Positions 26,917 to 34,606 of a stretch of 64,000 nt of DNA are shown here, piece by piece. How positions within the stretch are numbered: the stretch's first letter is position 1; the number at the start of each line of letters is the position of its first letter. Source of the stretch: Rivularia sp034931125 (lineage in GTDB: Bacteria > Cyanobacteriota > Cyanobacteriia > Cyanobacteriales > Nostocaceae); assembly GCF_034931125.1 (NCBI RefSeq), contig NZ_JAYGHM010000006.1, positions 62,001 to 126,000 on the forward strand, written 5' to 3'. Position numbers and translations under genes: made by a program. The notes beneath the pieces are model-generated. The model did no database searches and was not told the DNA's origin. It saw only the letters and a list, made by a program, of their open reading frames with translations.

Positions 26917-26922
26917 AAATTA

Positions 26923-26990
26923 GGTTAAAGGTCAAAGGTTAAAGGTTAAAGGTCAAAGGTCAAAGGTTAAAGGTCAAAGGTCAAAGGTCA
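26923..26990. repeat. Heptamer tandem repeat (AAAGGTC/AAAGGTT)
   Basis: About nine to ten consecutive units with C/T variation at the last position, immediately upstream of the inositol monophosphatase ATG. Confidence 0.9.
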
Positions 26991-27029
26991 CAAGTTAGGA
27001 GTGCGAGCGTCTCGCTCGCTATTTAACTG

Positions 27030-27109
27030 CCCCATCACCCCATCACCCCATCACCCCATCACCCCATCACCCCATCACCCCATCACCCCATCACCCCATC
27101 ACCCCATCT
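27030..27109. repeat. Octamer tandem repeat CCCCATCA, ten units
   Basis: Units start every eight bases from 27030 to 27102; the last ends CCCCATCT. A mixture of CATCTCCC and CTCCCTAT units continues to the thermonuclease stop. No protein or RNA gene is in the tract. Confidence 0.92.
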
Positions 27110-27131
27110 CCCCCCTCTCCCTATCTCCCCA

Positions 27132-27659
27132 TCATCGATAAACACGACGAAACTCAGAAGGAGAGAGACGCATGGGGTCTTCGGGGTTCCAAATTCCTTC
27201 CCCCATCAGTCTAGACCAATGCTGTGCGCGTTCCAAGCGGGAATCGTATTTATGATTTGGCGATCGCGCTGTAAATAATGCATGACCTTCTTTAACAAGT
27301 AGTTCGTTTACTAAGGTTTCATCTTTCCACACGTAAGCTAAAATTCGTCCATATTTATCTTTAGCTTCCACGTCAAATTCTAATCTCACAGGAGAAGATT
27401 TACTGTCAATCAACTCCATCAAACGCTGTCTAGAAGCTTCTCCCCAAGGACGCTGACGTATAGAAGGAGCGGTGATACCTGTTAAACGCACCTCAGAAAT
27501 CAAAGAAGGTTGCTCGCGTAAACCTACCACCTGTAAAGTTTGTCCGCTAACTACCCGCACTACCTGAATCGGTACCGTACCGTCGTTTAACCCACTTTTT
27601 TTAGGTTGACACCCCAGCAACAGCAACAAGCAACATAAGAAAATAACTGTTTTACCCAT
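27132..27659 (-). CDS. Thermonuclease-family (SNase-like) lipoprotein
   Basis: 175 residues. A lipoprotein signal lies at the start (MGKTVIFLCCLLLLLGCQ, lipobox LLGC at 15-18). The staphylococcal nuclease-like OB fold follows: VRVVSGQTLQVVG, EVRLTGITAPSIRQRPWGEASRQ with the catalytic Arg region, DVEAKDKYGRILAYVW and GHALFTAR. It should cleave DNA or RNA outside the cytoplasmic membrane, perhaps for nutrient recovery. The active-site Asp/Glu set of SNase looks partly changed (GQTLQ in place of GDT), so activity is uncertain. Confidence 0.82.
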   Translation of the reverse strand: MGKTVIFLCCLLLLLGCQPKKSGLNDGTVPIQVVRVVSGQTLQVVGLREQPSLISEVRLTGITAPSIRQRPWGEASRQRLMELIDSKSSPVRLEFDVEAKDKYGRILAYVWKDETLVNELLVKEGHALFTARSPNHKYDSRLERAQHWSRLMGEGIWNPEDPMRLSPSEFRRVYR

Positions 27660-27686
27660 TATTAAATAAGAATTTCAGATTTTAAC

Positions 27687-27775
27687 CAGGACTTACGCAC
27701 TCCTTATGAAAAATCAGGCTTTGGGATTGCTTCGCTTCGCAATAACGAAATTTCGTTATTATTGCGTAAGTCCTG
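27687..27775. mobile_element. MITE-like 89-bp element with 13-bp terminal inverted repeats
   Basis: CAGGACTTACGCA at 27687-27699 and its exact reverse complement TGCGTAAGTCCTG at 27763-27775 bound the element. A perfect 20-bp palindrome (AATAACGAAA/TTTCGTTATT, 27741-27760) lies inside. CAGGACTTACGCA ends are, from memory, widespread in cyanobacterial genomes as non-autonomous elements. No transposase gene is present. It is folded between the thermonuclease promoter and the ferredoxin 3' end. Confidence 0.65.
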
Positions 27776-27844
27776 AACAATTTACTCCCCATCCCCCCAC
27801 CTCCCTATCTCCCCACCTCCCCACCTCCCCACCACCCCATCTCT

Positions 27845-28213
27845 TTAATCTTCCTCAATCGGTAAACCAACGCGAACCCGACCTTTGGCAAAATAACGTC
27901 CGAATTGTAGCTCGTAAACTTCGTCTTCGTCTTGCGTTTCTAGCTCCAAGTCGGAACAAGCATAACTAACGCACAATAGCGCATAGCCTTTTCTTTGCAA
28001 ATTAGGTGATAATCCCACAGCTTCCGGTTGAGAAATTTTTCCCGAAATGACTTTGACAGCGCAAGTAGTACAAGCACCATTACGACAGGAAAATGGTAAG
28101 TCTACTCCCAGAGCTTCAAAACTGTGGAGAATGTAGCGGTTTTCGGGAACTTCCAAAGTGTGGGTAATACCTTTAGCGCGATCCCGAACTGTGACTTTGT
28201 ATGTAGAGGACAT
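27845..28213 (-). CDS. Plant-type [2Fe-2S] ferredoxin with C-terminal extension
   Basis: 122 residues. The cluster motif is CRNGACTTC followed by the fourth Cys in YALLCVSYACSD. The first 95 residues fit the beta-grasp fold of photosynthetic-type ferredoxins; about 25 extra residues (EVYELQFGRYFAKGRVRVGLPIEED) extend the C-terminus, as in FdC-type isoforms thought to pair with other enzymes than FNR. It is an electron carrier from photosystem I or a reductase; the partner is unknown. It lies next to tRNA-Ser. Confidence 0.88.
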   Translation of the reverse strand: MSSTYKVTVRDRAKGITHTLEVPENRYILHSFEALGVDLPFSCRNGACTTCAVKVISGKISQPEAVGLSPNLQRKGYALLCVSYACSDLELETQDEDEVYELQFGRYFAKGRVRVGLPIEED

Positions 28214-28308
28214 GATGATTTGAGATTTTGGATTATAAATTATAGAATTATTCTCTCAAAGTTTGCAGTTTATTTGATTTCAATGTAGAATGACTTCTTG
28301 TGGCACCT

Positions 28309-28395
28309 GGAGAGGTGGCCGAGTGGTTGAAGGCGCAGCACTGGAAATGCTGTGATGCAGCAATGTATTCGAGGGTTCGAATCCCTCCCTCTCCG
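28309..28395 (+). tRNA. tRNA-Ser (anticodon GGA)
   Basis: 87 bases without an encoded CCA. Acceptor arms GGAGAGG (28309-28315) and CCTCTCC (28388-28394) pair fully, discriminator G. The anticodon stem CAGCA/TGCTG frames loop CTGGAAA, giving GGA (reads UCC and UCU). A long class II variable arm and the T arm GAGGGTTCGAATCCCTC are present. All agree with serine. Confidence 0.93.
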
Positions 28396-28500
28396 TTTTG
28401 TTTCTCATATCGCAATTTCTTGATTGTTTGGGTAGTAAGAGCATCTTGCTTGAACTACCGTGATTCAATAAATTAAATTAATTTTCGGAAGCTGCCTAAC

Positions 28501-28755
28501 TGGGACTAGCTGTCCTCCGGACACGCTAAGCGTTCACCACAGTTGCGGCTAACGCACTAGAATATGTTCAAATTTATATCCTGCGGGAACACCTTGCGGT
28601 GAACGGACACGCAATAAGCTGTTACGCATTTAATTTGTATAATACTAGCGAGCAAGATGCTCGCACTACAATATTTTCAGGTTTTCCTGTTATACAATTT
28701 AGCTGCACATCAGCTTACCTACGCTCCGCTAACCGCTAGCCGCGTGGTAACGCGA
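28501..28755. repeat. Cluster of interspersed mosaic palindromes
   Basis: The tRNA-to-28987 gap contains CTCCGGACACGCTAAGCGTTCA, GCGGGAACACCTTGCGGTGAACGGA-type and GCGAGCAAGATGCTCGC elements, the last a hairpin of its own, plus CTACGCTCCGCTAACCGC. The second resembles the inverted complement of repeat 3792-3828. The 65-codon frame across 28657-28854 is built from these and is not a gene. Confidence 0.65.
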
Positions 28756-28986
28756 ACGCATTATAAAAAATTTAGCTACATACACATCAGCTTATCTGCT
28801 GCTGTACATTTTTTGTTCGGAACAAAATTGCTCCCTCTAATGTCTTTCCCATAAGTATTAGCAAGCAAAATAATTATTTATATTGCAACAGCTAATACTA
28901 GCTATACAAAGATTTAATGATTGTTTAAATTACACTATTATAATATTTTTAATGGTGTGATTAGAGTTTTGGAGTTAATTAGTAGT

Positions 28987-29163
28987 ATGTCTGTATCTAG
29001 TGTTTCAGAACGCAATTCCAAGGATTTTAAGTCAAGTTCGGTTAATACTTGCTATCAGGTTGACCAGCAAGCTAAGCTGATTAACTTGCAAGCAGAAGTA
29101 GATTTATTGTTGCTACAGTTGCAAAAATATAAGCTACAAAAGGAAAGTTGTACTTACGAATAG
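28987..29163 (+). CDS. Hypothetical 58-residue protein with short coiled coil
   Basis: From ATG at 28987 (MSVSSVSERNSKDF), the second half, LINLQAEVDLLLLQLQKYKLQ, has a clean heptad pattern of leucines and fits a short coiled coil or helical hairpin. No family is recognised. The ATG has no clear ribosome binding site. A coding-like frame continues after its stop in another phase (29164-29331), so this could be the intact first part of a frameshifted gene. Confidence 0.45.
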   Translation: MSVSSVSERNSKDFKSSSVNTCYQVDQQAKLINLQAEVDLLLLQLQKYKLQKESCTYE

Positions 29164-29331
29164 TCTTGTTAAATTTTCAAATTGCGCTTGTCGTTATTTA
29201 TGTTTAATTGAAGCTATGGCAAGCGCTGCTGTTGAAAACGCGGATTTGTTTGAATAAGAGCATTGACACAAAAGTTGGATGAACAAAAAATAGAGAAATA
29301 TCATCAAAGTCAATACCTCAATAGTTTGTAA
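29164..29331 (+). pseudogene. Possible frameshifted continuation of the small gene at 28987
   Basis: Directly after the stop, the +2 phase reads CRYLCLIEAMASAAVENADL and stops at 29255-29257. The original phase then reads RALTQKLDEQKIEKYHQS and stops at 29329-29331. Composition looks protein-like rather than random, but there is no homolog I recognise. It could also be chance. Confidence 0.22.
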
Positions 29332-29408
29332 ATTTATTTTACTGGTTTACTCAAGTGCTATATAGCTATTAAAAGGATTAATTGAGTTAGAAAAAACTTT
29401 GCTAAAAA

Positions 29409-30281
29409 TTGACTTTTAATATAAATAATGCTATCAAAGTCCTGATAAACAAGCAATTAATAAAAACTGGCGTGAATATATCTCCACCGAAGAAAAAGCT
29501 GCATATCGGATGGCAGGGAGTTTTCTCACTTTTAATGTATGTTCTGATGTATTTACCGATCGCAGTACTTGCCTTTTATAGTTTTAATCGATCGCCATAC
29601 AGCAGTGCTTGGGAAGGATTTACTTGGGAATGGTATCAAAAACTATTTAGTGATGAACGCATTTTATCAGCTTTACAAAACAGTTTGATAGTTGCTTTTA
29701 GCGCTGTTGGGATTTCTGCGGTGCTAGGAACGTTGATGGCTGTTGGATTAGCGCGTTATCGCTTCCCTTTAAAAGGTTTATACCGAGGAATTTCTTATTT
29801 ACCGTTGATTATTCCCGATATTGCGATCGCGGTTGCTACTTTAGTCTTCCTAGCAGCGTTTGCAATTCGCTTGAATGTGTGGACTGTTGTTGCAGCTCAT
29901 GTGGTATTTTGCTTAGCATATATCGGTCTTATTGTTTCTTCTCGATTAACTAACTTAAATCCTCATTTAGAAGAAGCTGCATTAGATTTAGGAGCTACAC
30001 CTTTACAAGCTTTTATCAAAGTCTTATTACCTCAATTAATGCCGGGAATTATCGCTGGTTGTTTATTAGCGTTCGTCCTGAGTTTAGATGATTTCTTAAT
30101 TGCTAGTTTTACTGCTGGTAGCGGTTCTAATACTTTACCTATGGAAATTTTTAGCCGCATCAGAACGGGAGTGAAGCCAGATATTAATGCTTTAAGCGTA
30201 ATTTTAATAGTTGTATCTGCAATTGTGGCTTTCGTTGCCGAATCAATTCGCGCTTCAGCGGATTCTAAAAACCAAGATTAG
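29409..30281 (+). CDS. potC: ABC transporter permease, spermidine/putrescine PotC type
   Basis: 290 residues with six membrane segments and the binding-protein-dependent permease loop (EEAALDLGATPLQAFIKVLLPQL, the EAA motif) near residue 195. The N-terminal half, with LPIAVLAFYSFNRSPYSSAWEGFTWEWYQKL, and FVLSLDDFLIASFTAGSGSNTLPM near the end are PotC hallmarks. The start is uncertain: TTG at 29409, a GTG at 29472, or a later Met. The ATPase, PotB and the binding protein are not next to it, so it is an orphan in this window. Confidence 0.82.
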   Translation: MTFNINNAIKVLINKQLIKTGVNISPPKKKLHIGWQGVFSLLMYVLMYLPIAVLAFYSFNRSPYSSAWEGFTWEWYQKLFSDERILSALQNSLIVAFSAVGISAVLGTLMAVGLARYRFPLKGLYRGISYLPLIIPDIAIAVATLVFLAAFAIRLNVWTVVAAHVVFCLAYIGLIVSSRLTNLNPHLEEAALDLGATPLQAFIKVLLPQLMPGIIAGCLLAFVLSLDDFLIASFTAGSGSNTLPMEIFSRIRTGVKPDINALSVILIVVSAIVAFVAESIRASADSKNQD

Positions 30282-30385
30282 AGTAAAGATAGCCGTTTTC
30301 GGTTGAATGTAATATATTTCGGGAAACCTTACCCTACGGACTTTACCGAATATGAAATGTAATACGGTTCAGTTAAAAGAATTGA

Positions 30386-30873
30386 TTACTTTTTACTTTT
30401 AAATACTTTCCTGCCTCGATTTTTTCGGAATTCTCTTACTTTATCGTAGTTTTTAGACCCTAATAAACCTAACACTGTTATAGCTACACTCTGCCGTAGA
30501 TACATGGATGTAAAAAGAATTTGAGGGTAATAATGTACAGCTTGTTGACGGTAAAATGTTGCGTTTTTATAGTCTTTTTCTACTTGAATAGCAGACCAAG
30601 CTGCATAAATATTAATCCAACAATAGCTACGTTTTTTTAAATAAAGTAAGTTTTCTGAAACATCTTTGAAGGTTTTTTCAATTACTAGAGATAGCTGAGG
30701 AATTGTTTTTTTATCGCTTTTAGTTGTATTTTGAGAATGTCTTCGATAGAGAGTTAAAAATTCTTTAATTACTGCAAAAGGATACATTGCAGCAATCCGA
30801 GTCCACTTTCTATAGTTTCTGGCAGATAAGTCATCGCATTATAAGCTGGAATAATTACAGATACTTTTGGCAT
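30386..30873 (-). pseudogene. Glycosyltransferase family 2 gene with internal deletion
   Basis: On the minus strand, ATG at 30873 gives MPKVSVIIPAYNAMTYLPET, nearly the same as the start of the GT2 at 37043-38008. About 20 codons on, the sequence jumps phase and resumes as WTRIAAMYPFAVIKEF, matching WLRIAARFPFKVVKEV of that GT2 and continuing to its C-terminus (NRGRKVFKSKK). The central 190 residues, with the DADD metal site, are gone and the phase is broken. It is a dead paralog at the distal end of the polysaccharide locus. Confidence 0.85.
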
Positions 30874-31239
30874 AGTTCGATTTTAGATTTGTCTTACGGA
30901 CACGCTACGCGAATGACAACGGATGTTTTCGGTTTATTTTGTTTTAGATTTGTCCTACGGATATGCTACGCACAGGAATTTTAGAGTTAAAAGTTAGGAA
31001 TTGGAAGTTATGAGTTAATAATTTTGAATTGTCTCCCCACCTCCCCTTACACATTTTAACCTCACCCCCGCAGTATCGCTCTCTGTTTAGTATGGTGTTA
31101 AAGTAAAAATATTTTGCTCAAAAAATAGTTATAACGGTTTTCTGTTGCGTAAAATGATATAGATGAAAAAGCATCTATTGCTTGCAATATAAAACATATC
31201 AAGATTCGGCAATAAGTTACAACGTCAGTTTCGGTAAAG
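30874..31239. other. Spacer with two mosaic palindromes
   Basis: TTACGGACACGCTACGCGAATG (near 30894) and CCTACGGATATGCTACGCAC (near 30953), then GTTAAAAGTTAGGAATTGG repeats. No gene. The promoter of the secreted protein at 31240 is expected here. Confidence 0.5.
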
Positions 31240-32328
31240 ATGAAAAAGTTTCAGATTTTAACGAGCCATTTTAGGCTGCGTATTTTGGTTGTGTTTTTGA
31301 TTGGCGTAATGATGGCTTTGGTGATTAGCTGTCCGAGGACGTTTGGGAAAACCCCCTATAGAGACAAATTTTTATCGCCATTTTTATCAACATCAATTTG
31401 GAATATGCCTATAGGTTCGGATGCGCGTTACATCAAGGCAAATATTGGTAAAGCAAAGTATGCAGAAGCAGACGAAGAATATTTTTTTCAATTGAAAGAT
31501 AAGCACCCACCACGTTCGGTTTATGCTCCCGGTGCTTGGGGAGAAGGACGCTGTACTGGTAAAAAATATATGGATATTAAAATACCTATTCCCAACGATC
31601 TGATTATTCCAGACGCAACAAAAAAACCATTCCGTACACCAAATAATGCTTCAGCTTTCTTGATGCCCGATGGTAGAACATTAGTACAGCTTTCACCCTT
31701 GGCTCGTTGTGAAAAACAAGGTTCAGTATACGGTTGGCGATATGAAAACGTAGATATCTATGGAGAAGGAATAGGTGGCGCACACTTTGGTTCTGGGTTA
31801 TCTTCAATTGGCGGTTCAATTCGTAAAGGCGAACTTACAAACGATAAACCGATTCGTCACGCTTTAAAAGTTGTAATTTGGGCAGAAAAATATCTATTTT
31901 ATGATGAAAAAATACGCGGATATCGCTGGCCCGCAGATCGTGCCGATAATTATGCAGCAGAAGGTTACGGTGGTATTAATCATGCTTTAGTGCAAGGTTC
32001 ATTGCTAGCAATTCCGCCAGAAACGACAAAAGAAAGTCTTAAATTAGAAACACCAGCAGGTCAAAAGCTATTTAATGCCTTGCAAAACTATGGTGCTTAT
32101 GTTGTAGAGGACTCAGCCGGAGATGCTCATTATTTTGCAGTAGAAAAAGGAGTTCCCGACGAGTTTCGTAACAATTACAGTTATGACTTCAATACTAAAA
32201 ACGGGAAATTTTACGATGACTTTATGAAGCTATTTGAGGCATTATATATTGTCGATAATAATAGTCCGAATAGTATTGGTGGTGGTGGAACTCCCCGTGT
32301 TTCTCTTGCGCCACCGATTGGGAATTAA
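31240..32328 (+). CDS. Secreted protein of unknown function, polysaccharide-locus associated
   Basis: 362 residues. The N-terminus is a signal peptide or anchor (basic start, then ILVVFLIGVMMALVISC; a Cys at its end could be a lipobox-like site). The mature part has SPFLSTSIWNMPIGSDARY near residue 47, SAFLMPDGRTLVQLSPLARC near 138, FGSGLSSIGGSIRKGEL near 182 and PIRHALKVVIWAEKY near 205. This pattern also occurs, as I remember, in uncharacterised actinobacterial secreted proteins. A wall- or polysaccharide-degrading role is possible but unproven. It converges on the locus; its stop overlaps that of the last GT2. Confidence 0.75.
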   Translation: MKKFQILTSHFRLRILVVFLIGVMMALVISCPRTFGKTPYRDKFLSPFLSTSIWNMPIGSDARYIKANIGKAKYAEADEEYFFQLKDKHPPRSVYAPGAWGEGRCTGKKYMDIKIPIPNDLIIPDATKKPFRTPNNASAFLMPDGRTLVQLSPLARCEKQGSVYGWRYENVDIYGEGIGGAHFGSGLSSIGGSIRKGELTNDKPIRHALKVVIWAEKYLFYDEKIRGYRWPADRADNYAAEGYGGINHALVQGSLLAIPPETTKESLKLETPAGQKLFNALQNYGAYVVEDSAGDAHYFAVEKGVPDEFRNNYSYDFNTKNGKFYDDFMKLFEALYIVDNNSPNSIGGGGTPRVSLAPPIGN

Positions 32329-33266
32329 ATGGTAGGGAGCTTACCTTGCTTCATTGAGAATATAGGTTGCATTTTTATCCATTTTTTAACTAGCCACTTA
32401 ATCAAACTTTGAGCATATTCTCCTAACAAGATTTGTGGATGTAGACGGATAGCTTTGCATAGCTTTTTCGTAGCTTGATTAATTCCACTCAAATCCGTAC
32501 TATATTCTAGATATTGTTGCGTACAATACTGATAAACCCAAGCTAAACTGCGATTTTTCAGATATTTATATTGTGGTGAGGCAGCTTTAAAAGTTTTTTC
32601 AAACATGATCAACATCTGTTTTTCGATACCATCAATTTTTGATGTCATTGAACCAGAAGATTGACGATAAAAAATTTGGTGTTTGGGAACTAGAGCAAAA
32701 TCACAATATGAAGCTAACCGCAGATAAAAGTCCCAATCTGCACAATGGGGAAAATTAGAGTCATATCCTCCAACACAATCAATTATTTCACGACGAATTA
32801 AGGGGTTGGAGCCGTGAGCAAGAAAATTTTCTACTAATAAGTTTGAATATACATCACCTTTGAAGTACACAGGATTACCTGCTTTAATGACTTTACCTTG
32901 CTCGTACATAAAATAAGTCCAACTATATGCAACTCCTGCTTCTGAATACTTTTCTAAAACTGCAAGTTGGAGTTCTAATTTATCAGGTGTCCACAAGTCA
33001 TCAGCGTCTAGAAAAGCAATAAACTCTCCATTTGCATGAGATATCCCACGATTACGAGCGGCGGATACACCCCCATTTTCATAAGAGAAAACCTTTATTC
33101 TCTCATCATCAAAATTATTTATGATTTCAACAGTTTTATCAGTTGAACCATCATCGATAATAATTACTTCAAAATCTGAAAAAGTTTGTTTTTGAACCGA
33201 TTCTATTGTTTCTCTAATCGTCGATTCGGCATTGTAAGCAGGAATTACAATAGATATTGTAGGCAT
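32325..33266 (-). CDS. Glycosyltransferase family 2
   Basis: 313 residues from MPTISIVIPAYNA (ATG 33266; an ATG two codons earlier is equally possible, and a longer frame to 33329 overlaps the flippase gene). The GT-A domain has VIIDDGSTD (nucleotide-binding), ARNRGISHANGEFIAFLDADDLW with the metal-binding DADD near residue 85, and NPLIRREIIDCVGGYD. The C-terminal third (YRQSSGSMTSK onward) is shared with the GT2s at 36007 and 37043. It transfers a sugar from an NDP donor during repeat-unit assembly; specificity is unknown. Last gene of the leftward locus. Confidence 0.85.
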   Translation of the reverse strand: MPTISIVIPAYNAESTIRETIESVQKQTFSDFEVIIIDDGSTDKTVEIINNFDDERIKVFSYENGGVSAARNRGISHANGEFIAFLDADDLWTPDKLELQLAVLEKYSEAGVAYSWTYFMYEQGKVIKAGNPVYFKGDVYSNLLVENFLAHGSNPLIRREIIDCVGGYDSNFPHCADWDFYLRLASYCDFALVPKHQIFYRQSSGSMTSKIDGIEKQMLIMFEKTFKAASPQYKYLKNRSLAWVYQYCTQQYLEYSTDLSGINQATKKLCKAIRLHPQILLGEYAQSLIKWLVKKWIKMQPIFSMKQGKLPTI

Positions 33267-33292
33267 TTTCATTTTAATAACACGAATAATAT

Positions 33293-34561
33293 TTATTCCC
33301 TTGATTTTAATGTGTATTTGATAGCCCAAATACTAAATAATGGTGTAGTAAAAAATTGAAAAGTTGTAACTAATATTGCTACTGCTAAAATTCCCCATTT
33401 CACAACAAATAAGGCTAATATTGAAAACGTCAAAGTTTTAATTAGATTCCAATACAGACTTATACGGGGTTTACCTATGGCATTTAATAAGTGATAGACG
33501 GCATTATCAATTGGTATAGGTAAAGCGGAGAGACAAATAAGTACCAGTATTGGAATTGCAGTTGTCCATTTCTGCCCAAAAATAATCGGTACATAAAATG
33601 GAGCCAAACTTGATTGTAGGATAATCAAGGGAAATGTAACTATGCAAATCTTTTTAAGACTGCTAAAAAATCTTTTTCTAAGTAGATTTGTGTTATCACT
33701 TACTTCGCATAAATAAGGGAATAAAGCTGAGTTAAATGTGTTTATGACATTCATACTAATCCCCAATCCAGCATTAAAAGCAAAATAATAAATACCTAAT
33801 GCTTCAACTCCTAAAAATCTTCCAACTATCAGGTAATCTATATTTCCTTTAATTTTATTTAACAGTTCAATACCAAGTAAATTACCTCCAAAACCTGCAA
33901 TCTTTCGCCATCCTTCCAAGGAAAAAGATTTAGGTGGTCGCCAATCATGATTTCTCCAGGTAATTATAATCCATAATGGAGTTGTTAGAACCATTGCCCA
34001 AACTATAGACCACACCCCCATACCTAAAAGGGCAAGAATGACAGTAATTGTATTGTTAACAAGTGACTGAGCAGCATTGCACAAAGCTGTAATTTTTAAG
34101 CGATTTTCTCTTTCAATTATGGCTAAATGAACCATGTACAACGGAAGCATCAAGTATGTTATTGCTGCTACACAAATTGGTAAAACTAATTGTTTTTTTC
34201 CATAAAAATCAGCAATAAAAGAAGCTGCAAGACATTGGATGATAAAAATCGAGCCGGACAAAATCCAATTTAACCAGTACGATGTGTTGCATATAGTTTT
34301 GACATCTTGCTCCGGGGCTTGAATAATTTTGGCTCCAATTCCACCTCTAAGTGTAAAAACGTTGGCAAACTCAAATAAAGTATAAATGACTGCCATCAAT
34401 CCGTAGTCTTCTGGGGTGAACATGCGAGCTAAAGTGACCGTTGTCCCTAAGCGGAAGACACGATTTAACAGTTCTGCTCCACCAAGCCAACCAACATTGC
34501 GGATATACTTACTGGATAAAATTTGTTTTAATTTATTGGTTGTTAATTTTTTGTTCAGCAT
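33293..34561 (-). CDS. Polysaccharide flippase, Wzx/PST family
   Basis: 422 residues with about twelve hydrophobic segments. The N-terminus reads NVGWLGGAELLNRVFRLGTTVTLARMFTPEDYG, the typical opening of Wzx/oligosaccharide flippases (TxxLAR.F.P.DYG). It should move lipid-linked repeat units across the cytoplasmic membrane. It lies between GT genes, 45 bases after the GT4 stop. The call as polysaccharide exporter is firm; the specific substrate is not known. Confidence 0.85.
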   Translation of the reverse strand: MLNKKLTTNKLKQILSSKYIRNVGWLGGAELLNRVFRLGTTVTLARMFTPEDYGLMAVIYTLFEFANVFTLRGGIGAKIIQAPEQDVKTICNTSYWLNWILSGSIFIIQCLAASFIADFYGKKQLVLPICVAAITYLMLPLYMVHLAIIERENRLKITALCNAAQSLVNNTITVILALLGMGVWSIVWAMVLTTPLWIIITWRNHDWRPPKSFSLEGWRKIAGFGGNLLGIELLNKIKGNIDYLIVGRFLGVEALGIYYFAFNAGLGISMNVINTFNSALFPYLCEVSDNTNLLRKRFFSSLKKICIVTFPLIILQSSLAPFYVPIIFGQKWTTAIPILVLICLSALPIPIDNAVYHLLNAIGKPRISLYWNLIKTLTFSILALFVVKWGILAVAILVTTFQFFTTPLFSIWAIKYTLKSRE

Positions 34562-34606
34562 TTTAACGGGAGTGGGCGTTGGGAATGGGGCATTAAGCTT
34601 TAACCT

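Noticed and set aside
27030..27109. Possible CRISPR array
   Set aside because: Units are eight bases with no spacers; it is a simple tandem repeat. No cas genes are in the window.
28657..28854. 65-codon frame
   Set aside because: It consists of mosaic palindromes; translation has no protein-like pattern or ribosome binding site.
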